Positions 7,987 to 15,990 of a stretch of 64,000 bases of DNA are shown here, in pieces. How positions within the stretch are numbered: the first letter of the stretch is position 1; each line of letters opens with the position of its first letter. The notes beneath the pieces were generated by a model. That model saw only the letters and a list, made by a program, of their open reading frames with translations. It was not told where the DNA came from and made no database searches. The position numbers and the translations under genes were made by a program. Origin of the DNA: Ornithinimicrobium pekingense DSM 21552 (GTDB lineage: Bacteria; Actinomycetota; Actinomycetes; Actinomycetales; Dermatophilaceae). The stretch spans positions 62,001-126,000 of the forward strand of contig NZ_ATWJ01000013.1 in assembly GCF_000421185.1 (NCBI RefSeq). The letters are read 5' to 3'.

Positions 7987-8621
7987 AGGACCTGATGCAG
8001 GAGCTGACGATGGTGCAGCGGAGCGTCGCCGACGGGCACGTGCCGGCGGGGCCGGCGCGGGTGGTCACGCTCTCGCGCAGGTATGACGCGCCCGTCGCGG
8101 AGGTCTGGGACGCGCTGACCGACCCCGAGCGGCTGTCGCGGTGGTTCCTGCCGGTGAGCGGTGACCTGCGGCTCGGCGGGCGCTACCAGTTCGAGGGCAA
8201 CGCCGGCGGGGTGGTGCACGAGTGCGAGGAGCCCGAGCGGTTGGTCGTGACGTGGGAGATGGGCGAGGCGGGGCCGGCCGACACGTCCGTGGTCGAGGTG
8301 CGGCTCGTCGAGAGCGACGGCGGCACGCGGCTGGACCTGGAGCACCGTGCGCAGATGCCGCCGGAGATGTGGGACCAGTTCGGGCCCGGCGCGGTGGGCG
8401 TCGGCTGGGACGGCGGGTTGCTCGGGCTGGCGCTGCACCTGGCCGGCGAGACTCCGACCGCGACGCCGGACGAGATCGCGGCTGACCCGGCGGTGATGGA
8501 GTTCAACATCGCGGCGGCCAGGCAGTGGGGCCTGGCGCACCAGGCAGCGGGAGCCGACGCGGCGACGGCCGACGCCAACGTGGAGGCGACGACGGCGTTC
8601 TACGTGCCGGCGCAGGGCTGA
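7983..8621 (+). CDS. SRPBCC (AHSA1-like) domain protein
   Basis: A 212-residue protein of the START/Bet v1-like fold. The AHSA1 pattern begins RRYDAPVAEVWDALTDPERLSRWFLPVSGDLRLGGRY and continues with VTWEM and LDLEHRAQMP. These proteins bind hydrophobic ligands in a deep cavity; ArsR-SRPBCC pairs are common and the SRPBCC member is usually the regulated gene. A strong AGGAGG precedes the ATG, which lies inside the end of the ArsR gene. Ligand and role are unknown. Confidence 0.88.
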   Translation: MKDLMQELTMVQRSVADGHVPAGPARVVTLSRRYDAPVAEVWDALTDPERLSRWFLPVSGDLRLGGRYQFEGNAGGVVHECEEPERLVVTWEMGEAGPADTSVVEVRLVESDGGTRLDLEHRAQMPPEMWDQFGPGAVGVGWDGGLLGLALHLAGETPTATPDEIAADPAVMEFNIAAARQWGLAHQAAGADAATADANVEATTAFYVPAQG

Positions 8622-8672
8622 CGGCGGGTCGGCGGCCGGCCTCGGGCGGGTCGCCGGGCCCGAGGCACGCAC

Positions 8673-8724
8673 GTGAGTGGGCTGTGCACGCCATACCTGC
8701 GAGGAGCGTGCACGGCCCACTCAC
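8673..8724. terminator. Long hairpin between convergent genes
   Basis: Arms 8673-8690 and 8707-8724 are 18 bases each with one mismatch (ends GTGAGTGGGC and GCCCACTCAC), loop 16 bases. It lies between the SRPBCC gene and the convergent esterase. There is no U-run on either strand, so it would be an I-shaped bidirectional terminator. Confidence 0.6.
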
Positions 8725-8750
8725 CTGAGCGGCTCGTGCACGCGCGCACC

Positions 8751-9494
8751 TCAGCAGAAGCGCGGCAGGTGGTGCGCCAGCTGCTTGCGCCACCACGGCC
8801 AGTCGTGGGCGCTGTCGTGGCCCCACAGGTCGAGCTCGTGCGGGATGCCCTTCTGCGCCAGCAGGTCGGCCAGCTGGTGGGCGCCGGGCAACGACTTCGT
8901 CGGGTGCACCTCGAAGGCGCCCTGGCCGACGACGAGCAGGATGTTGGCGTGGGCGCGGACCCACTGCAGGTGGTCGCCGCCCATCCCCGGCACGTAGGCG
9001 CAGGGGTTGGCGAAGTAGGTCGCCTCCCCCATCTCGCCCCAGCCGTGCCAGGACGTCGGGTCGTAGTTGCCGGACAGCCCGATCGCCACGGGGAAGAGGT
9101 CGGGCCGCTTGAGGCCCATGTTCACCGCGTGGAAGGCGCCCATGCTGCAGCCGGTCGTCACGACCCCGCCGTGCCCCGGGGAGTCCTCGGCGATCCGCGG
9201 CACGACCGTGTCGGTGATCCAGCGCTCGTAGACGCCGTGCCGCCGTGCCCGCTCCTCGGTCGGCAGGCTGTTGTCCGACCAGGTCAGGTGGTCCATCGAG
9301 TCCACGGCATAGACCTTGACGCGGCCACCCTCGACGAGGTGGGCGATCGCGTCGATCATCCCGTTGTTCTCGAAGTCCCACGCGCGCCCGGCCTCGGAGG
9401 GGAAGACCAGCACCGGCCGGCCCCAGTGCCCGTAGCGGATGACCGACCCCCGCCCCACGCCCTCGGTGTCGAGCTCGACCTGCACGCGCTCCAT
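8751..9494 (-). CDS. Alpha/beta-hydrolase esterase (esterase D/antigen-85-like family)
   Basis: A 247-residue putative serine esterase without signal peptide. The nucleophile elbow is GCSMGAF near residue 113, an acid is probably in the VVGQGAFEVHPTKSL region, and the base is the His of GHDSAHDWPWWRKQL near the C-terminus. The N-terminal sheet (GRPVLVFPSEAGRAWDFENNGM) and DSMDHLTWSDNSLP match the PF00756-type esterases that are close to carbohydrate-ester and S-formylglutathione esterases. Substrate unknown. It is transcribed alone, convergent with the SRPBCC gene. Confidence 0.85.
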   Translation of the reverse strand: MERVQVELDTEGVGRGSVIRYGHWGRPVLVFPSEAGRAWDFENNGMIDAIAHLVEGGRVKVYAVDSMDHLTWSDNSLPTEERARRHGVYERWITDTVVPRIAEDSPGHGGVVTTGCSMGAFHAVNMGLKRPDLFPVAIGLSGNYDPTSWHGWGEMGEATYFANPCAYVPGMGGDHLQWVRAHANILLVVGQGAFEVHPTKSLPGAHQLADLLAQKGIPHELDLWGHDSAHDWPWWRKQLAHHLPRFC

Positions 9495-9930
9495 GGCACT
9501 CCTCCGTCAGGGGTGGTCCGCGCCGGCACGCGGAACGGTGCGCCCAGCCTGCCACATACCCACGACCCCCGACCGGAGAAATCCACCCACAGGATGACGC
9601 GGGGTCGGTGTGAGGCACACAACACTGTCTCCTGTGCAGGTCAGAAGCCGAGGCCTGGTATTGGCAGACCGTGACAACGCGACGAGTAGGGCGTCGCACA
9701 GACACGGTCGACAAGCCAGGGGACAGGCCATGACGATGGTGGCGTACGGGGTGTTGCCACACCGCCGGCTCGACCGCACGATGTGCTCGTCCCTGTCGCA
9801 GCAGGGGGCGGCAGGGACGAGCACATCAACAGCTTCTTCCCTACGGCACGGCCGATCCCCTGCCGGTGAGGCCCGGTGTCTGCTAAAGATTGGTCACCCG
9901 TTGACGCCATAGGGAAGGAGCACGACGGCC
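9495..9930. other. 436-base divergent intergenic region
   Basis: No convincing gene: the short open frames here have no ribosome binding site or actinobacterial codon pattern. Base composition is lower in GC than the flanks. It contains one exceptional perfect inverted repeat (9780-9827) and the promoters for the esterase (leftward) and the two-component operon (rightward). AAGGAG at about 9915 is the binding site for the kinase start. Confidence 0.6.
9780..9827. repeat. Perfect 16-bp inverted repeat in a divergent promoter region
   Basis: Arm GATGTGCTCGTCCCTG (9780-9795) is exactly complementary to 9812-9827, with a 16-base loop rich in G. A terminator is not expected between divergent genes, so this may be the end of an unrecognised small transcript, an attenuator in the long kinase leader, or a repetitive extragenic palindrome. 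Confidence 0.75.
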
Positions 9931-11370
9931 ATGTCCCTCTGGATCACGTCCGGCGCCGCCCCGCTCCCGACCGGTCGACGCATCGGCTTCGTCCTCGTCA
10001 CCCTCGCGGCCTTCCTCCTCGACCTCCTCACGGTCATCCCTGGACCCGAGGGCCGCGACGGCTCCGAGTTCCTCCTCTGGGGGTCCCTCGAGACCTCCAT
10101 CCCGGTCTTCGTGCCGATCCTCGCGCTCGTGTATGCCGCGCTGCTCCTGCGGCGGCGCTCGCCCCTGCTCGCGTTGGTCGGGATCAGCGCGCTCTCCCTG
10201 GCCTTCACCCAGATGGCCGTCCCTGCCCTGCCGATGTCCGGGGTGCTGGTCGCCCTCTACACGGCGGCGGCCCTGCTGCGCCCCCGCGGACCGGCCGTTG
10301 CCGCGCTCCTGCTCACCGTCGCGGTGGCCGTGACCGGCCTCATCCTCTACACCGGCTTCGGGGACAACGACATCTGGCTCGGCTTCCTCCTGCTGACCGG
10401 CATCGCCTACTCCATCTGGGTCTTCGGGCGCCGCGACCTGCACGCCTCCCTGGCCGTCGCCGACCTGCCCGACCAGCTCGCCGAGCACGGTGCCCACGCG
10501 GCCGCGCAGGAGCGGCAGCGCATCGCCCGCGAGTTGCACGACATCGTCGCCCACTCGGTCAGCGCGATGATGATGCAGGCGGCCGGCGCCAAGGCCGTGA
10601 CCACCGGGCTGCGCCAGGACGCCACCGACCCCCGGCTGGAGACCGTCGAGCGGGCCCTGGCGACCATCGAGAACACCGGCTCGGAGAGCATGCGCGAGCT
10701 GCACCGCCTGCTCAGCGTCCTGCGCGGCGACGGCCAGGACGTCGACGCCGCGGAGGCCGAGCCCGGCTCGCAGCCGGGCCTGGCCGAGATCGCCCCGCTC
10801 GTGGAGGTCACCCGCCAGAGCGGCCTGGTCGTCGAGGTCCACACGGCCGGGACGCCCGTGCGCCTCGACCCCTCGGTCGGCCTGGCGGCATACCGTGTCG
10901 TGCAGGAGTCCCTCACCAACGCGATGAAGCACGGGGGCCGTGGCGCGATCGTCGACATCTTCCAGAACTGGCAGCCCGACAGCCTGCAGCTGCAGGTCCG
11001 CTGCCGCGGCGGGCACGAGGGCGAGCACCCGCACGGACCCGGCGGCCGCGGGCTGGCCGGCCTGCACGAACGGGTCGAGCTCATCGGCGGCTCGTTCGAG
11101 TCGGGCGATCTGGGCGCGGAGTATGTCGTCACCGCCGTCCTGCCGCTGACCCCCACGGTCCGGCCGGCCCTCGCCCCTGCACCCGCGCCCCCACCCGCTG
11201 GCGGCACGGGTGCCGGCGGCCCCGCCGACCTGCACACCGGCCACGGGGCACGCCTGGCCGGTCCGCGCGAGGGCCGTGGGCGCCCCGGCGAGGGGACCTC
11301 GACGACCACCGGACCGGTGGCCCGCGTCCGCCTCGCCCGTGACGGCATCGACAGCAGGCTCCTGCCGTGA
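9931..11370 (+). CDS. Sensor histidine kinase (HisKA_3/NarL-DesK type)
   Basis: A 479-residue membrane kinase. Residues about 17-165 hold five or six membrane helices, followed by the dimerisation helix with the phospho-accepting His in ERQRIARELHDIVAHS (about residue 206). The ATPase N-box VVQESLTNAMKH is intact and the G2 region reads GGRGLAGLHERV, but the G1 Asp normally in D-x-G-x-G is absent (VRCRGGHEG). A proline-rich tail of about 75 residues follows. It overlaps the response regulator by four bases (GTGA). Signal unknown. Confidence 0.9.
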   Translation: MSLWITSGAAPLPTGRRIGFVLVTLAAFLLDLLTVIPGPEGRDGSEFLLWGSLETSIPVFVPILALVYAALLLRRRSPLLALVGISALSLAFTQMAVPALPMSGVLVALYTAAALLRPRGPAVAALLLTVAVAVTGLILYTGFGDNDIWLGFLLLTGIAYSIWVFGRRDLHASLAVADLPDQLAEHGAHAAAQERQRIARELHDIVAHSVSAMMMQAAGAKAVTTGLRQDATDPRLETVERALATIENTGSESMRELHRLLSVLRGDGQDVDAAEAEPGSQPGLAEIAPLVEVTRQSGLVVEVHTAGTPVRLDPSVGLAAYRVVQESLTNAMKHGGRGAIVDIFQNWQPDSLQLQVRCRGGHEGEHPHGPGGRGLAGLHERVELIGGSFESGDLGAEYVVTAVLPLTPTVRPALAPAPAPPPAGGTGAGGPADLHTGHGARLAGPREGRGRPGEGTSTTTGPVARVRLARDGIDSRLLP

Positions 11371-12032
11371 TCCGCGTGGTGGTGGCCGACGACCAGCAGG
11401 AGGTGCGCGACGGCCTGGCGATGATGCTCTCCGCCGAGGCCGACATCGACCTGGTCGGGCTGGCGGCCGACGGCACCGAGGCGGTCGACCTGGCCCGGGC
11501 CGACCGGCCCGACGTCATCGTCATGGACATCCGCATGCCCGGCATCGACGGCATCGAGGCGACCCGGCGCATCACCGAGGAGCACCACGACGACCCCGAC
11601 GCGGTGACCGCCGTGCTGGTCATCACCACCTTCGACGCCGACGAGAACCTCTACGGCGCGCTGCAGGCGGGGGCCTCGGGCTTCATGCTCAAGCAGGCGG
11701 CGCCGGCGGGACTGGCCGAGGCGGTGCGCGCGGTCGCCGACGGCGGCGCCTGGATCGACCCCACGGTGACGCCCAAGGTCATCGACCGGCTACGCGACTC
11801 CACCCCCGTCGACGCCGCCGGACGGCCCACCCTGGAGAACCTGTCCAAACGCGAGATCGAGGTGCTGCGGCTCATGGCCGACGCCCCGACCAACACCGAC
11901 CTCGCCTCGATGCTCTACGTGTCGGAGTCGACGATCAAGACCCACATCTCCCGGCTGCTCATGAAGACGGGGTCCCATGACCGCGCCCAGCTCGTGGCGC
12001 TGGCCTACCGTTCAGGGCTCGTGCGGCCCTGA
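11367..12032 (+). CDS. NarL/LuxR-type response regulator
   Basis: Partner of the preceding kinase, 221 residues. Receiver: acidic pair DD at residues 8-9, phospho-acceptor Asp in VIVMDIRMPGID (about residue 53) and Lys in GFMLKQAA. The C-terminal LuxR helix-turn-helix is SKREIEVLRLMADAPTNTDLASMLYVSESTIKTHISRLLMK. GTG start overlapping the kinase stop. The target genes may include the antiporter 19 bases downstream, but no operator is evident. Confidence 0.93.
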   Translation: MIRVVVADDQQEVRDGLAMMLSAEADIDLVGLAADGTEAVDLARADRPDVIVMDIRMPGIDGIEATRRITEEHHDDPDAVTAVLVITTFDADENLYGALQAGASGFMLKQAAPAGLAEAVRAVADGGAWIDPTVTPKVIDRLRDSTPVDAAGRPTLENLSKREIEVLRLMADAPTNTDLASMLYVSESTIKTHISRLLMKTGSHDRAQLVALAYRSGLVRP

Positions 12033-12051
12033 CAGCCGCTAGGTTCGGCGC

Positions 12052-13176
12052 GTGGACCTCCTCGACGCCGGCCGCATCCTCCTCGGCCTCGTGCTGCTCG
12101 TCGGCGGCGGCGAGCTGCTCGTGCGCGGCGCCTCGTCGCTGGCCGCCCGTCTGGGCCTGAGCCCGCTCGTCATCGGCCTGACGGTCGTCTCGGTCGCGAC
12201 GTCGTCACCGGAGCTGGCGGTGACCGTCGGCGCCACCCTCGACGGGCAGCCCGACCTGGCCGTCGGCAACGTCGTCGGCTCCAACATCGCCAACGTGCTG
12301 CTGATCCTGGGCATCTCCGCGCTGGTGCTGCCGCTGAGCGTGCGCGAGCAGCTGGTGCGCTTCGACGTGCCCTTCCTCGTCGTCCTCTCCGGGCTGCTGC
12401 TGGTGCTGGCGTTCGACGGGGGCCTGTCCACCCTCGAGGGGGTCGTGCTGCTGACCGCCATGGTCGTGCACACCGCGCTGACCGTGGTCATCTCCCGGCG
12501 CAGGACGCGGGCGGCGAGGAGCGAGGGCGACAGCGGCGAGAGGACCGACGACGGGTCCGCCGGCAAGCCCCCGGCCCGCCTGCTCGTCTCCCTGCTGCTG
12601 GTGCTCGGCGGGGTGGGCCTGCTCGTCGTCGGCGCCGACCAGCTCGTCACCGGCGCCGTCTCGGTCGCCGAGGCCCTGGGGGTCAGCGGTCTGGTCGTCG
12701 GCCTGACCGTGGTCGCGGTCGGCACCTCCCTTCCCGAGCTGGCCGCCTCGGTCATCGCCGCCGTCAAGGGTGAGCGCGACCTGGCCGTCGGCAACGTCGT
12801 CGGCAGCTGCATCGCCAACATCGGCCTGGTCCTCGGCTTGCCCGCGGTCATCTCCTCCGGCGGCCTGCCGGTGCCGGGCGCCGCCCTGGCCCTGGACATC
12901 CCGCTGATGCTGGCCGCCAGCGTCGCGCTGCTGCCGGTCGTCCTGACCGACTTCTGCGTCGCCCGATGGGAGGGCGCACTCTTCATCGCCCTCTACGCCG
13001 CCTACGTCGGGTATGTCGTGCTCGACGCGATCAACCACGACGCCCTCGAGGGGTTCACGCTCGTCATGGTGGTCTTCGTGCTCCCGCTCGTGCTCGTGAC
13101 GCTGGTCAGCACGGTGGTCTTCGAGGCGGGGGTGCGCCGGGGCCGTCGGGAGGAGGCCGAGGCCCGGTCAGCGTGA
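12052..13176 (+). CDS. Calcium/sodium (CaCA superfamily, YrbG-like) antiporter
   Basis: A 374-residue inner-membrane exchanger made of two inverted five-helix repeats. Both alpha repeats are clear: SVATSSPELAVTV with GNVVGSNIANVLLILG in the first half and AVGTSLPELAASV with GNVVGSCIANIGLVLG in the second. The halves are joined by a charged cytoplasmic loop (about residues 150-180). The conserved Glu of each PEL motif is the ion ligand. GTG start, 19 bases after the response regulator, so probably co-transcribed with it. Ion specificity (Ca2+ against Na+ or H+) is family knowledge. Confidence 0.9.
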   Translation: MDLLDAGRILLGLVLLVGGGELLVRGASSLAARLGLSPLVIGLTVVSVATSSPELAVTVGATLDGQPDLAVGNVVGSNIANVLLILGISALVLPLSVREQLVRFDVPFLVVLSGLLLVLAFDGGLSTLEGVVLLTAMVVHTALTVVISRRRTRAARSEGDSGERTDDGSAGKPPARLLVSLLLVLGGVGLLVVGADQLVTGAVSVAEALGVSGLVVGLTVVAVGTSLPELAASVIAAVKGERDLAVGNVVGSCIANIGLVLGLPAVISSGGLPVPGAALALDIPLMLAASVALLPVVLTDFCVARWEGALFIALYAAYVGYVVLDAINHDALEGFTLVMVVFVLPLVLVTLVSTVVFEAGVRRGRREEAEARSA

Positions 13177-13210
13177 CCGATCGGTGTCGTCATGACGACA
13201 CTCATCGGTC
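13175..13210. terminator. Hairpin at the end of the antiporter gene
   Basis: The sequence from 13175 to 13210 folds around a central CATG: GACCGATCGGTGTCGTC pairs with GACGACACTCATCGGTC with two mismatches. It begins inside the antiporter stop codon, and no U-tract follows. Likely a terminator separating this operon from dapB. The rest of 13211-13388 shows nothing recognisable except presumably the dapB promoter. Confidence 0.6.
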
Positions 13211-13388
13211 CCGTTGCACGGTCACCGGCCCCCGCTCCTGACTTTTCCCCACTTCACCGGACGACCTGACGCGGCGTCGGCCCCCGCCTGCGCAGATCGT
13301 CCTGCCGCCGGCCTGATCCACCGCAAACCCTCTCTGACCTGCACAAACGGCGTCTCCCGGGAGCCGCGCGGGACCCCATACTTCAAGG

Positions 13389-14102
13389 GTGCCCCTCTCC
13401 CTCGGACTGCTCGGCACCGGACGCCTCGGCTCGGCGGTCCGGGCCGCCGCCGACGCCGCGGACGACGTGACCGTCGCCTGGGCGGTCGGCCGCGGGGAGG
13501 TCCCCGCGGCCCCGGTGGACGTCGCCGTCGACGTCAGCACCGGCGCCGCCGTCGGCGGGCACCTGGGCTGGGCGGCCCGCACCGGCACCCCGCTCGTCGT
13601 CGGCACCACCGGCTGGGACACCGGCCTGCTGGACACCCTGCCCGGCGACGCACGCGTGCTCGTCGCCCCCAACTTCTCCGTCGGCGTCGCCCTGGTGCGG
13701 CGGCTGGCGCGCGTCCTCGGGGGGTATGCCGCGCACGCGCCGGTGCCCGTCGACCTGGCCGTCACCGACGTGCACCACCGGCACAAGGTCGACGCCCCCA
13801 GCGGCACCGCGCTGACTCTGCGCGACGCCGTCGCCGAAGGAGCCGGACGGCCCGCCGACCAGGTGCAGACGACCAGCCTGCGGCTCGGCTCGGTCGTCGG
13901 CGACCACGAGGTCGTCGCCTCCTCCGGGCTGGAGACCATCACGCTGCGGCACACCGCCCACAGCCGCGACCTCTTCGCCGCCGGCGCGCTCACCGCCGCG
14001 CGCTGGCTGCACGCCCGGCCCGGCCCGGGCCTGTGGTCCCTGGACGACCTGGCCGAGGACCACCTCCGCTCCCTGCTCCTGCCCACCGACGCGGCCGCCT
14101 GA
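13389..14102 (+). CDS. dapB: 4-hydroxy-tetrahydrodipicolinate reductase (divergent, short form)
   Basis: Reduces the DapA product with NAD(P)H in the diaminopimelate route. The 237 residues start with the nucleotide-binding GLLGTGRLGSAV (canonical DapB has G-x-x-G-R-M-G). VVGTTGWD and NFSVGVAL are present, and the active-site block is VTDVHHRHKVDAPSGTALTL (H-H-x-x-K and D-A-P-S-G-T-A). This is shorter than most actinobacterial DapB. GTG start with only a weak TCAAGG upstream. First gene of the dap-like cluster, 71 bases before dapA. Confidence 0.88.
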   Translation: MPLSLGLLGTGRLGSAVRAAADAADDVTVAWAVGRGEVPAAPVDVAVDVSTGAAVGGHLGWAARTGTPLVVGTTGWDTGLLDTLPGDARVLVAPNFSVGVALVRRLARVLGGYAAHAPVPVDLAVTDVHHRHKVDAPSGTALTLRDAVAEGAGRPADQVQTTSLRLGSVVGDHEVVASSGLETITLRHTAHSRDLFAAGALTAARWLHARPGPGLWSLDDLAEDHLRSLLLPTDAAA

Positions 14103-14173
14103 GGCGCCGCGCACCCCAGACCCGCATCACCCGGCCCGGCACCCCGCCGGGCCACCGACCGAGAGGCGACCAG

Positions 14174-15163
14174 ATGTCCACCAGCCCGACCGCTACCCCG
14201 TTCACCGGTCTCGGTGTCGCCCTGGCGACCCCGTTCGTCTCCGGCACCGACGCGGTGGGCTCGGCGCGAAAGCCCGAGGTGGACCACGCGGCCTTCGGAC
14301 GGCTCCTCGAGCACGTGCTCGCCGGCGGCCGCGGCGTCGACCACCTCGTCGTCCTCGGCTCGACCGGCGAGGCCGCGACCGTCACCGACCTCGAGCGGCA
14401 CGCGCTGGTGCGCCAGGCCGTCGAGGCCGCCGCCGCGAGCGGACGCGACGTGCCGGTCGTCGTCGGGGTCGGCCACAACGACACCGAGCGCACCTGCGAG
14501 CTCGCGGCCCAGGCCGCCGCGGCCGGGGCAGACGGGCTGCTGGTGGTGACGCCCTACTACAACAAACCGCAGGTCAGCGGCCTGGTCGCGCACTACCGCG
14601 CCGTGGCCGCCGCCGCGCCCGGGCTCCCGATCATGGCCTACAACGTGCCCGGCCGCACCGGCCTCAACCTCACGCCCGCCGCCGTCGCCGCCCTGTGGCA
14701 GGTCGAGCAGGTGGTCGCGCTCAAGGAGTCCTCCGGCGACATCCGCCAGATCGCCCGGCTCTGCCAGGAGGCGCCCGCCGGCCGCGCCGTGCTCGCCGGC
14801 GACGACGACGTGGCGCTGGCCGCGATCGCCGTCGGCGCGCAGGGGCTGGTCTCCGTGGTCGCCAACGTCGCGCCGGTCGAGACCGCGCAGCTCGTGCACG
14901 CCGCGACGGCCGGCGACCTGGCCACCGCGCGCGAGACCTTCGCGCTGCTCGCCCCGCTGATGGCGGCGATGTTCGTCGAGACCAACCCGGTGCCGGCCAA
15001 GGCGGCGCTCGCCTGCCTCGGCATCGCGACCGCGCACGTGCGGCTGCCGCTGTCCCCGGCCGAGCCGGCGACGTGGACCGCGGTGCAGCGCGCCCTTGCC
15101 GGGCTGCAGGCCCACCGCCGCACGGTGCGCATCTCCGAGCGCCTCGTCGGGCTGGCGTCGTGA
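14174..15163 (+). CDS. dapA: 4-hydroxy-tetrahydrodipicolinate synthase
   Basis: Condenses pyruvate with aspartate semialdehyde. A TIM-barrel protein of 329 residues with GSTGEAATV, TPYYNKPQ, the Tyr in AYNVPGRTGLNL and the Schiff-base Lys in VVALKESSGD (about residue 182); the tail ETNPVPAKAAL is also diagnostic. GAGAGG lies seven bases before ATG 14174. Its stop overlaps the GTG of dapD (GTGA), so dapA, dapD, the aminotransferase and the decarboxylase are translationally chained. Confidence 0.93.
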   Translation: MSTSPTATPFTGLGVALATPFVSGTDAVGSARKPEVDHAAFGRLLEHVLAGGRGVDHLVVLGSTGEAATVTDLERHALVRQAVEAAAASGRDVPVVVGVGHNDTERTCELAAQAAAAGADGLLVVTPYYNKPQVSGLVAHYRAVAAAAPGLPIMAYNVPGRTGLNLTPAAVAALWQVEQVVALKESSGDIRQIARLCQEAPAGRAVLAGDDDVALAAIAVGAQGLVSVVANVAPVETAQLVHAATAGDLATARETFALLAPLMAAMFVETNPVPAKAALACLGIATAHVRLPLSPAEPATWTAVQRALAGLQAHRRTVRISERLVGLAS

Positions 15164-15990
15164 GCACCATGACGGGCACGGGTGTCGCGCTCGCGGACTT
15201 CTTCGCCGAGGACGGGCCCGGCGCGGCCGCCTCCGAGCGGGAGACCCTTGAACGGGTCGAGGAGCTGCTGGCCCGCCTCGAGGACGGCACGGTCCGTGCC
15301 GCGACCCGGGACGCCGACGGGACCTGGCACGCGCACCCGTGGGTCAAGCGCGGCATCCTGGCTGCCTTCCGGCACAGCGAGACCGTCGAGATGGACTGGC
15401 CCGGCGGCGCCGTCGACCGGTCGCTGGTGCCCGCCCGGCGCCTCGGCCTCGGTGACGGCGTGCGCGTCGTGCCCGGCGGGACGTCGGTGCGGCGCGGCGC
15501 CCACCTGGCGCCCGGCGTGGTCGTCATGCCCCCCAGCTACGTCAACGTCGGCGCCTCCGTCGGGGCCGGGTCGATGGTCGACAGCCACGTGCTCGTCGGC
15601 TCCTGCGCCCAGGTCGGCACCGGCGTCCACCTGTCCACCGCGGTCCAGCTCGGCGGCGTGCTCGAGCCGGTCGGCGCGCGGCCGGTGGTCGTCGAGGACG
15701 ACGTCTTCGTCGGCGCGCAGTGCGGCCTCTACGAGGGGGTCGTCGTGCGCTCCGGCGCGGTCCTGGCGCCGGGGGTCTCCCTCACCTCGTCCACCACGAT
15801 CTACGACCTGGTCGAGCAGCGGGAGGTGCGCGGCGAGGTACCCGCGGGCGCCGTCGTCGTGCCGGGCTCGCGGCCGGCCCGCGGCGACTACGCCGACGTG
15901 CTCGGCCTGTCGCTCTACGCACCCGTCATCGTCAAGTACCGCGACGCCTCCACCGACGCCGCCACCACGCTCGAGGACGCCCTGCGGTGA
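15160..15990 (+). CDS. dapD: Tetrahydrodipicolinate N-succinyltransferase, Gram-negative (E. coli) type
   Basis: Transfers a succinyl group from succinyl-CoA to tetrahydrodipicolinate. The 276 residues include a left-handed beta-helix of hexapeptide repeats (about 105-230). HAHPWVKRGILAAFR, VMPPSYVNVGASVGAGSMVDS, GSCAQVGTGVHLS and GGVLEPVGARPVVVEDDVFVGA match the E. coli-type DapD (274 residues) rather than the longer actinobacterial form. GTG 15160 overlaps the dapA stop; ATG 15169 is an alternative. The unusual type for this lineage suggests transfer or a specialised pathway; TabB of the tabtoxin pathway belongs to the same family (family knowledge). Confidence 0.9.
   Translation: MSTMTGTGVALADFFAEDGPGAAASERETLERVEELLARLEDGTVRAATRDADGTWHAHPWVKRGILAAFRHSETVEMDWPGGAVDRSLVPARRLGLGDGVRVVPGGTSVRRGAHLAPGVVVMPPSYVNVGASVGAGSMVDSHVLVGSCAQVGTGVHLSTAVQLGGVLEPVGARPVVVEDDVFVGAQCGLYEGVVVRSGAVLAPGVSLTSSTTIYDLVEQREVRGEVPAGAVVVPGSRPARGDYADVLGLSLYAPVIVKYRDASTDAATTLEDALR

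Noticed and set aside
9610-9912. A 100-residue open frame in the divergent intergenic region
   Set aside because: No ribosome site, no codon bias, and it spans the perfect hairpin; better explained as non-coding.
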